DNA from: Pseudarthrobacter enclensis
Lineage (GTDB): Bacteria > Actinomycetota > Actinomycetes > Actinomycetales > Micrococcaceae
NCBI RefSeq assembly: GCF_001457025.1
Contig: NZ_KQ758601.1
Span: 464,664-528,663, forward strand
DNA: 64,000 nt
Direction: 5' to 3'
Part shown: one piece after another, positions 16,462 to 23,306 of the stretch
Numbering within the stretch: position 1 is the first letter of the stretch
Layout: each line of letters begins with the position of its first letter
The notes under the pieces: generated by a model
Database searches by the model: none
Told to the model about the DNA's origin: nothing
What the model saw: only the letters and a program-made list of their open reading frames with translations
Program-made: the position numbers and the translations under genes

Positions 16462-17925
16462 TCAGGCGAGGGGGCGGTGCATCTCCTCGATTTCCTCGTG
16501 CCGCGGGCTGTTGGGGTTCATAAGGGAGTTCTTTCGGCCATAGAAGAAGTAGATGGCCAGGCCGATCACCAGCCAGACGCCGAACCGCAGCCACGTTTCC
16601 CAGTGCAGCTGGAGCATCAGGAAGGCAGACGCCAGGACACCGAAGGCCGGGACCAGGGGCATCAGCGGCAGCCGGAACGTGCGGGGCGCGTCCGGACGCT
16701 TGTAGCGGAAGATGATGACGGACAGGCAGACGACGACGAACGCGGCCAGGATGCCGATGTTGGTCAGGTCCGCGACCTCCTTGATGGGGAACACTCCGGC
16801 CAGGAAGGCCGAGGCGATGCCGGCGATCCACGTAACGCGCTGCGGCGTGCCATGGCGGTCGGTCTTGGCGAACCATCCCGGAAGCAGCCCGTCCCGGCTC
16901 ATGGAGAACCAGACGCGGGTAACGCCAAGGAGGAAGGTCAGCATCACCGTCAGGATGGACAGGACAGCGAAGACGGAAATGATGGTGGCAATGACCGGCA
17001 GGCCAACGGACGTGAAGGCGGACGCGAAGCCCGCCTTGGGATCGATGTCCTTGTAGTTCTGCATCCCGGTGAGCACCAGGGTGGCAGCCACGTAGAGCAG
17101 CATGGCGATGATGAGCGACAGGATGATCGCCTTGGGCATGTGCTTCTTGCCGTCCTTGGCTTCCTCCGCCGCGGTGCTCATGGCGTCGTAGCCGAACACT
17201 GCGAAGAAGACGGTGGCTGAGCCGGCCAGCACCGGGCCGAATCCGGACGGCATGAACGGGTTGTAGTTGTTGGTGTCGATGTAGAAGATGCCCAGCCCGA
17301 CGATGAAGAGGATCAGGATGATCTTGATGGCCACTGCCACGAGTTCGAACCGGCCGAAGGCTTTGGTGCCGCGGGAGAGGATCCAGGTGACCAGCAGGCA
17401 GACCAGGATGGCCGGGATGTTGACGATGCCGCCCTTGCCCTCATCCACCGTGGAGGTCATCCACACCGGCATGTGGATGCCGATGCCGGACAGGAAGGCG
17501 TCCAGGTAGCCGGAGATGCCGATGGCCACCACCGCCACGATGGCGATGTATTCGAGCAGCAGGTCCCAGCCGATGAACCAGCCAATGACCTCGCCGAGGG
17601 CCACGTAGCCGTAGGTGTAGGCCGAACCCGCGCGCGGGATCATGCCGGCGAATTCCGCATAGGACAGGGCTGCGGCGGCAGAAGCGAGGCCAGCCACCAG
17701 GAAGGAAATCAGCACCGCGGGCCCCACTCCCGGGTTGCCTTCGCTTCCGGCGGCCACCAGCCCCGCAAGGGAGAAGATGCCGACACCGATGATGCCGCCC
17801 ACGCCGATGGCGGTGAGCTGCCAGAGGCCCAAGGACTTGAACAGGCCGCTGTGCTTGTTTTCTTCTTCTATGTCATCGATGGGCTTTCGCCGCATGATGG
17901 ACTGGCTCATATCTCTACTGCTCAT
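16462..17925 (-). CDS. APC family amino acid permease (CAT-type), probable proline importer
   Basis: Membrane permease of 487 aa with about 12-14 helices. GVGGIIGVGIFSLAG in helix 1 is the substrate-binding unwound segment of amino acid-polyamine-organocation (APC) transporters; AALSYAEFAGMIPRAGSAYT and FFAVFGYDAMSTAAEEAKD are further conserved blocks of the cationic amino acid transporter (CAT) branch. The ATG at 17925 is chosen because AGGAG sits 6 nt upstream. It lies between putA and a LysR gene and shares promoter motifs with putA, so proline uptake is a plausible role, though sequence alone does not fix the substrate. A big palindrome separates it from putA downstream. Confidence 0.85.
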   Translation of the reverse strand: MSSRDMSQSIMRRKPIDDIEEENKHSGLFKSLGLWQLTAIGVGGIIGVGIFSLAGLVAAGSEGNPGVGPAVLISFLVAGLASAAAALSYAEFAGMIPRAGSAYTYGYVALGEVIGWFIGWDLLLEYIAIVAVVAIGISGYLDAFLSGIGIHMPVWMTSTVDEGKGGIVNIPAILVCLLVTWILSRGTKAFGRFELVAVAIKIILILFIVGLGIFYIDTNNYNPFMPSGFGPVLAGSATVFFAVFGYDAMSTAAEEAKDGKKHMPKAIILSLIIAMLLYVAATLVLTGMQNYKDIDPKAGFASAFTSVGLPVIATIISVFAVLSILTVMLTFLLGVTRVWFSMSRDGLLPGWFAKTDRHGTPQRVTWIAGIASAFLAGVFPIKEVADLTNIGILAAFVVVCLSVIIFRYKRPDAPRTFRLPLMPLVPAFGVLASAFLMLQLHWETWLRFGVWLVIGLAIYFFYGRKNSLMNPNSPRHEEIEEMHRPLA

Positions 17926-18019
17926 CAGGGACTCCTGGTTGGGGTGCGACCCCGCCGCGGCACGCCAAACATGGTGTGACGGGGGTAACTCAGTTCCAAC
18001 AGTATGCAAGCCTGTTTGC

Positions 18020-18054
18020 ATTAGATAAAGTGACTACTTCTAACCTATATTCAT
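18020..18054. promoter_or_regulatory. Divergent permease/LysR control region
   Basis: It contains ATTAGATAAAGTGACT (18020-18035, read as CTTTATCTAAT toward the permease) and TTCTAACCTATATTCAT (18038-18054) on the plus strand. Both match the putA promoter region. CTAA...TTAG half-sites 10 nt apart make the second motif partly palindromic, as for a LysR-type site. Confidence 0.55.
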
Positions 18055-18076
18055 TAGTTTCAGTTAGGAATTCCCC

Positions 18077-18991
18077 ATGCTCGACGTGCGCCGGCTCAGG
18101 CTGCTCCGGGAACTGAGCATCAGGGGAACGCTGGCCGAGGTGGCCGAGGCGCTCCAGTACAGCCCGTCGTCTGTCTCCCAGCAGCTGGCCCTCCTGGAGA
18201 AGGAGGTGGGGGTGGAACTCCTCCGGAAAACCGGGCGGCGCGTACAGCTCACCCCGCAGGCAGAGGTCCTGGTGGCACACACCGCGCAGCTGCTGGAAAC
18301 CATGGAGCAGGCGGAGGCGGACCTCGCGGCGTCGCTGACCACCGTGACCGGGACGGTGCGGATTGCGGTGTTCCAGTCGGCAGCGCTGGCACTGATGCCG
18401 GACACGCTGACCCGGATGGCTCAAACCTACCCGGAGGTGCGGATTGAGATGATCCAACGCGAACCGGAGACGGCGCTCCACGAAACCTGGGCGCGCGACT
18501 TCGACCTGGTGATCGCCGAGCAGTATCCGGGCCACGCCGCGCCCCGCTACCCGGAGCTGGACCGCGTGAAGCTCACCACCGACGCCATCCGGCTGGCGGT
18601 CCCGGCCGGGTCCGATGCCGCCACACCGGTCCGCACGCTCGCGGACACCGCCGAACTCCCCTGGGTCATGGAGCCGCGGGGTGCCGCATCGCGCCACTGG
18701 GCGGAGCAGGCCTGCCGCAGCGCCGGCTTCGAGCCTGATGTGCGCTTCGAGACGGCGGACCTGCAGGCGCAGGCGCGGCTGATCGAGTCCGGCAACGCGG
18801 TGGCGCTGATGCCGGACCTCGTGTGGACCGGCCGGGGCACCACCGCCCGGCTCCTGGAACTTCCGGGCAAGCCGCACCGCACCATCTTCACCTCGGTCCG
18901 CCGGTCCAGCACCCAGCGCCCGGCCATCCTGGCCGCGCGGGAAACCCTGGCTGCCGCTGCCGCAGCCGTGGCGGGCGCCGCAGGAAAATGA
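18077..18991 (+). CDS. LysR family transcriptional regulator, probable regulator of proline use
   Basis: Regulator of 304 aa. The N-terminal winged helix begins at residue 1 (MLDVRRLRLLRELSIRGTLA, then ALQYSPSSVSQQLALLEKEV). The effector-binding domain follows (GTVRIAVFQSAALALMPDTL; RLIESGNAVALMPDLVW). An AGGAA ribosome binding site precedes the ATG. It is divergent from the APC permease, and the spacer holds motifs repeated upstream of putA, so it most likely activates both in response to proline or a breakdown product. That target assignment is inferred from position and motif sharing. A hairpin terminator follows the stop codon immediately. Confidence 0.88.
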   Translation: MLDVRRLRLLRELSIRGTLAEVAEALQYSPSSVSQQLALLEKEVGVELLRKTGRRVQLTPQAEVLVAHTAQLLETMEQAEADLAASLTTVTGTVRIAVFQSAALALMPDTLTRMAQTYPEVRIEMIQREPETALHETWARDFDLVIAEQYPGHAAPRYPELDRVKLTTDAIRLAVPAGSDAATPVRTLADTAELPWVMEPRGAASRHWAEQACRSAGFEPDVRFETADLQAQARLIESGNAVALMPDLVWTGRGTTARLLELPGKPHRTIFTSVRRSSTQRPAILAARETLAAAAAAVAGAAGK

Positions 18992-19019
18992 ACGACGGCG
19001 GGTGACCACCCGCCGTCGT
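18992..19019. terminator. Hairpin terminator after LysR
   Basis: ACGACGGCGGGTG and CACCCGCCGTCGT form a perfect 13-bp stem with a 2-nt loop directly after the LysR stop codon. There is no clear T-tract. Confidence 0.65.
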
Positions 19020-19173
19020 CCGCGTACCTTCCTGCCCAACGAGGCTTGGTGCCGCTGCGCGGGGACGGTCCCTGCGCAGGGACGTCCGCTGTCAGCGCGC
19101 AGTTAGGCCCGGGCAGCGCGGTGTTCCCTGCGTCACTGCGGGCAGACCGCCCCGGGGCTAAACTGGAGCCGTT

Positions 19174-19599
19174 ATGAATCGAACAATGTTCAAGTCCAAA
19201 ATCCACCGGGCCACCGTCACCCACGCCGACCTGCACTACGTGGGCTCCGTCACCGTTGACCTGGACCTGCTGGAGGCGGCGGACATCCTGCCGGGCGAGC
19301 TTGTCTCGATTGTGGACATCACCAACGGCGCGCGGCTGGAAACGTACACCATCGCCGGCGAGCGTGGTTCCGGAGTCATCGGCATTAACGGTGCGGCTGC
19401 CCACCTGATGCACGAGAACGACCTCGTCATCCTCATCACCTATGCGCAGATGACCACCGAGGAAGCCAAGGCCTATGAGCCCAAGGTGGTCCACGTGGAC
19501 GGGCAGAACCGCATCATCCAGCTGGGGAACGATCCCGCTGAGGGCATCACGCCCGGCATGATGCGACCGCCGTTCGCGCTCAACAACGCCAGCCTGTAA
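19174..19599 (+). CDS. panD: Aspartate 1-decarboxylase precursor
   Basis: Pyruvoyl enzyme of 141 aa that decarboxylates L-aspartate to beta-alanine for pantothenate and CoA synthesis. It is made as a proenzyme that self-cleaves between Gly and Ser in the visible motif YVGSVTVD (residues about 22-29), Ser25 becoming the pyruvoyl group. [20 protein letters not shown] and INGAAAHL are diagnostic. GGAG lies 5 nt before the ATG, and TAAACT, 9 nt upstream of the ATG, could be the -10 box of a very short leader. No other pantothenate genes are adjacent. C-terminal residues after about 120 are variable in the family. Confidence 0.97.
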   Translation: MNRTMFKSKIHRATVTHADLHYVGSVTVDLDLLEAADILPGELVSIVDITNGARLETYTIAGERGSGVIGINGAAAHLMHENDLVILITYAQMTTEEAKAYEPKVVHVDGQNRIIQLGNDPAEGITPGMMRPPFALNNASL

Positions 19600-19650
19600 C
19601 CGGGGCGTGAGTCCCGGGAACTTTCTCCGCTGCCCGCGCCGGGTACCTCC

Positions 19651-20577
19651 TTGCTAGGGGTACTCGCCGGTTTCTTCGTGGTCTGGTGCATCATCCTGGT
19701 GGGCTGGTTCGTCGGGCGGCGGAAAATCCTCGGTGACAACGCCCGGCAGGTGCTCAGTTCCCTCACCTTCTTCGTGGCCAGCCCCGCGCTGCTGTTCGAA
19801 ACCCTCAGCAAGGCGCGGCTGCAGGAGGTTTTCGCCGCACCGCTGCTCGTCACGGCGGTGGCCGCCATTGCCACCGCGGCGATCTTCTTCACCGTAGTGA
19901 AATTCTGGCTGAAGCGTTCGCTGCCGGAAGCGCTGATGTCCTCGATGTCCGCCTCGTTGGCGAACTCGGCCAACCTGGGTATTCCCATCGCGGTATACGT
20001 CCTGGGCGACGCAAGTTATGTGGCACCGCTGCTGATCTTCCAGCTGGCGTTCTTCACGCCGCTGTTCCTGATGATCCTGGACTCCAGCACCAGCTCACAC
20101 CGCACCACGCCGCTCAGCTTCGTGTTCATGATCCTGCGGAACCCCATGATTGTGGGTTCTGCCTTGGGCCTGCTGGTGGCGGGGACGGGGTTCAAGGTCC
20201 CCGAACTCGTGCTGGAGCCGATCCACCTCATCGGCGGCGCCGCCATCCCGGCCATGCTGATCGCCTTCGGCATGAGCCTGAACGGAACCAGGCCCCTGCA
20301 GGCCTCGACCGGACGGCGGGCGGACACGCTCCTGGCCAGCAGCTTCAAGCTCGCGGTCCAGCCCGCCCTGGCGTACGTGTTCGCGCGCTTTGCCCTTGGC
20401 ATGGACGGCCACGCCCTCTTCGCGGTGGTGGTCACCTCTGCCCTGCCTACCGCCCAAAATGTATTCGTCGCTGCCAGCCGCTACAAGACCGGCCTGACCG
20501 TGGCCAAGGACACCGTCCTGATCACTACAGTGGTGGCTGTTCCGGCAATGATCGGCGTCGCGCTGCTGCTGGCGTAA
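19651..20577 (+). CDS. AEC family transporter (auxin efflux carrier-like permease)
   Basis: Membrane protein of 308 aa with about 10 helices. It resembles bacterial AEC permeases that carry malate, malonate or related organic anions: LTFFVASPALLFETLSKARL, ASLANSANLGIPIAVYVLGD, and the late TSALPTAQNVFVAASRYKTG, where the conserved crossover with Asn/Pro is seen. The substrate cannot be told. The TTG start at 19651 has no convincing ribosome binding site, so the exact N-terminus is uncertain, though the first helix begins within a few residues. The next gene, a flavin amine oxidase, starts about 20 nt after the stop, suggesting one transcript. Confidence 0.8.
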   Translation: MLGVLAGFFVVWCIILVGWFVGRRKILGDNARQVLSSLTFFVASPALLFETLSKARLQEVFAAPLLVTAVAAIATAAIFFTVVKFWLKRSLPEALMSSMSASLANSANLGIPIAVYVLGDASYVAPLLIFQLAFFTPLFLMILDSSTSSHRTTPLSFVFMILRNPMIVGSALGLLVAGTGFKVPELVLEPIHLIGGAAIPAMLIAFGMSLNGTRPLQASTGRRADTLLASSFKLAVQPALAYVFARFALGMDGHALFAVVVTSALPTAQNVFVAASRYKTGLTVAKDTVLITTVVAVPAMIGVALLLA

Positions 20578-20598
20578 CAACGTGGAATGGGAGACCCT

Positions 20599-21726
20599 GT
20601 GACAACAATTCTTGACACCGTGGTGATCGGCGGCGGAGCCATGGGGTCGGCCGCTGCGTGGGCCCTGTCCCGCCGGGGCCGCCAGGTGACGCTCGTGGAG
20701 CAGTTTGGCCCAGGGCACACCATCGGCGCCTCGCACGGCACCACCCGGAACTTCAACCCCGGCTACCACCGGCCCGAGTACGTTGCCATGGTGGCCGAGT
20801 CGCTCGACCTGTGGCATGAACTGGAGCAGGACAGCGGCGAAACACTCCTGGCCCCGACCGGCATCGTCACCCACGGCCCCGAGCCCATGCTTCCGGACGC
20901 GGCCGCCGCCTTGGTCCAGGCCGGGCTGCGGGCCGAGTTCCTGCACCCGGACGAGGCCGGCGAGCGCTGGCGCGGCATCCGCTTCGACCAGCAGGTCCTC
21001 TACATGCCCGACGGCGGCCAGCTCAATCCCGAGGCGGCGCTGCCCGCCTTCCAGCGGCTCGCCGTTGCCCGGGGCGCCGACATCCGGCACCACACCAAGG
21101 TGGTGTCCTTCGAGGTGGCGGACGACGGCGTCACGCTGGGCCTCGAGTCGGCCGCCGGCACGGAGGTGGTCACCGCCGCGCAGGTGGTGGTGACGGCCGG
21201 CGGCTGGACGGGGAAGCTCCTGGGCGCAGCAGTCGGCAGGCGGCTGCGGATTCCGAAGCTGACGGTCACGCAGGAGCAGCCGGCACATTTCAGGGTTGCG
21301 GACCCGGGCGCCGTCTGGCCCGGATTCAACCATTACCCGGGCGGGTCCGACTATGCCGGCTGGTACTCCCCCGTTTACGGCATGCACACTCCCGGCGAAG
21401 GCATCAAGGCCGGCTGGCACGGCGTGGGGCCCGTGGTGGACCCGGACCGGCGCTCGTTCCAGCCGGAGCCTGTCCAGCTGGCCGCCCTGCAGGACTATGC
21501 CCGGACCTGGCTCCCCGGCGTGGACGCGGACGCGTTCGAGGCCATCAGCTGCACCTACACCACCACCCCGGATGAGGACTTCATCCTGGACCGGATCGGT
21601 CCGGTGGTGATCGGTGCCGGTTTCTCCGGGCACGGCTTCAAGTTCACGCCGGTGGTGGGCCGGATCCTGGCTGACCTTGCCACCGGGACCCGTCCGGCGC
21701 CGGAGATCTTCAGCGCTTCCCGCTGA
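20599..21726 (+). CDS. FAD-dependent amine oxidase, monomeric sarcosine oxidase / SolA-like
   Basis: Flavoenzyme of 375 aa in the DAO/sarcosine oxidase family, oxidising N-methylated amino acids (sarcosine, N-methyl-tryptophan) to the amino acid, formaldehyde and H2O2. The dinucleotide motif VVIGGGAMGSAAAW is at the N-terminus; ASHGTTRNFNPGYH matches the flavin-contacting segment; a Cys in SCTYTTTPDEDFILD is at the place where monomeric sarcosine oxidase attaches FAD covalently; GFSGHGFKFTPVVG closes the fold. The GTG at 20599 has GGGAG 5 nt upstream and is preferred to the ATG at 20587. The substrate is undetermined. If it is sarcosine, it would complement the betaine-degrading genes 14 kb away. 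Confidence 0.86.
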   Translation: MTTILDTVVIGGGAMGSAAAWALSRRGRQVTLVEQFGPGHTIGASHGTTRNFNPGYHRPEYVAMVAESLDLWHELEQDSGETLLAPTGIVTHGPEPMLPDAAAALVQAGLRAEFLHPDEAGERWRGIRFDQQVLYMPDGGQLNPEAALPAFQRLAVARGADIRHHTKVVSFEVADDGVTLGLESAAGTEVVTAAQVVVTAGGWTGKLLGAAVGRRLRIPKLTVTQEQPAHFRVADPGAVWPGFNHYPGGSDYAGWYSPVYGMHTPGEGIKAGWHGVGPVVDPDRRSFQPEPVQLAALQDYARTWLPGVDADAFEAISCTYTTTPDEDFILDRIGPVVIGAGFSGHGFKFTPVVGRILADLATGTRPAPEIFSASR

Positions 21727-21741
21727 CAGGTCCCGGCGACG

Positions 21742-23241
21742 CTACCGGTTGCGGCCCGGTTCCTCCGCCCCGGCGGACGCGGTATCCGCGCCCTGCTCCG
21801 TGCCCGCGCCGCGCTCTTCATCGCTGTTCCCGGACGCAGCGGCCCGGGTCTTCGGCATGGCCAGGACGGCGACGACGGTCAGCAGGCCGGCCGCCAGCGC
21901 CGCCAGGAACACGGCCCCGGACGCAGCCACCACGGCCTGGCCGTTGCCCTCACCTCCCGGGCTGGCCGAGTAGATCGAGTTGGCCACGGCACCGAACACC
22001 GCCACGCCCAGCGCGCTGCCGATGGAGCGGGCGAACATGTTGGTGCTGGTCACCACGCCGCGTTCGTTCCACGGCACACTGGACTGCGCGGCGATCAGCG
22101 TGGGCGTGGCCAGCAGGCCCAGGCCGAGTCCGACGACGAAGCAGCTTGCCGCTATCAGGGCCACGTTGGGAACGGCGGACGTCAGGGCAAGGATGGTAAG
22201 GCCCGCCACAGTGATGGAGATGCCGATCAGGCCGGTGGCCTTGAAACCGATCCGGAGGTAGAACCGGCCCGCCTGGGAGGCGCTGAGCGGCCAGCCGAGG
22301 GTCAGCGCGGCCAGGGCGAGGCCGGCCACGAGGGGTGAGACGGACAGTGCGCCTTCAAGGAAGGTGGGCACGTAGGAGGTCAGCCCGATCATCACCGCGC
22401 CCACGCCAAAGGATGCGAGGGCAGTGGTCACCAGCAGCCGGCGCGACACCACCCAGGACGGCAGGATAGGTTCCGGCGCGTGCCGCTCCACCAGGATGAA
22501 GGCGACCAGGAGGGCGGCACCTACGCCAAACACACCAAAGCTGACGGGCGAATCCCACGCCCACGCCTCCCCGCCCTGCAGGGCGCCGAGGATCAGCAGT
22601 CCGAGTGAGGCCGCCATCAGGGCAGCCCCGGCGTAGTCCACTGTGTGCCGGGCACGCTCCACGTCCTCGTGCAGGGTACGCACCAGCATCCATCCGGCCA
22701 GGATGCAGAGCGGGATGTTGACCAGGAAGATGCCGCGCCAGATGCCCAAGGCGGAGAAGGCACCGCCGAGGCTCGGCCCCACCACGGAGGACACTGCCCA
22801 GACGCTGGCCAGGTAGCCCTGGACCTTCGCGCGTTCCTCCAGCGAGTAGATGTCCCCGGCGATGGTGATGCTGACCGGCAGGACGGCGCCGGCACCGAGG
22901 CCCTGCAGCGCACGGAACGCGATCAGGGCCGGCATGCTCCAGGCGACGCCGCACAGGACGGATCCGAGCAGGAACAGTCCGATGCCGGTCAGGATGATCG
23001 GCTTGCGGCCCACCATGTCCGACAGCTTCCCGTAGATGGGCACCGACACGGCCTGGGCCAGCAGGTAGGCGGAGAACAGCCAGGGGAAGGACGAGAACCC
23101 GCCCACGTCGCGGACAATCGACGGGACTGCGGTGGCCACGATCGTGGAGTCGATCGCCACCAGTCCGGTGGACAGCATCAGGGCGATCAGGATGGGGCCG
23201 CGCTCCGAGCGGAATCCCACCCCTTGGGCGCGGGCGGTCAT
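21742..23241 (-). CDS. MFS drug exporter, DHA2 (EmrB/QacA) family
   Basis: Exporter of 499 aa with about 14 helices, the size and layout of the DHA2 drug:H+ antiporters. Helix 1 carries an acidic residue in MLSTGLVAIDSTIVATAVP (motif D1), followed by the motif A loop GKLSDMVGRKPIIL, motif B around IAFRALQGLGAGAVLPVSI, and motif C GPSLGGAFSALGIWRGIF. It probably pumps lipophilic cations or antibiotics, with unknown specificity. The ATG at 23241 is taken because the extra 35 residues of the longer frame are arginine-rich and poorly protein-like; the ribosome binding site is weak. It converges with the amine oxidase gene, 15 nt apart. Confidence 0.88.
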   Translation of the reverse strand: MTARAQGVGFRSERGPILIALMLSTGLVAIDSTIVATAVPSIVRDVGGFSSFPWLFSAYLLAQAVSVPIYGKLSDMVGRKPIILTGIGLFLLGSVLCGVAWSMPALIAFRALQGLGAGAVLPVSITIAGDIYSLEERAKVQGYLASVWAVSSVVGPSLGGAFSALGIWRGIFLVNIPLCILAGWMLVRTLHEDVERARHTVDYAGAALMAASLGLLILGALQGGEAWAWDSPVSFGVFGVGAALLVAFILVERHAPEPILPSWVVSRRLLVTTALASFGVGAVMIGLTSYVPTFLEGALSVSPLVAGLALAALTLGWPLSASQAGRFYLRIGFKATGLIGISITVAGLTILALTSAVPNVALIAASCFVVGLGLGLLATPTLIAAQSSVPWNERGVVTSTNMFARSIGSALGVAVFGAVANSIYSASPGGEGNGQAVVAASGAVFLAALAAGLLTVVAVLAMPKTRAAASGNSDEERGAGTEQGADTASAGAEEPGRNR

Positions 23242-23306
23242 GATGGGTCTCGATTCAGTTCTGGTTCGCTGTTCCCTCCACTCTAGGTACCCCGGACCGG
23301 CGCTGC

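Noticed and set aside
20095..21633. A 512-codon minus-strand open frame
   Set aside because: Antisense to the AEC transporter and amine oxidase genes, both of which have clear family motifs.
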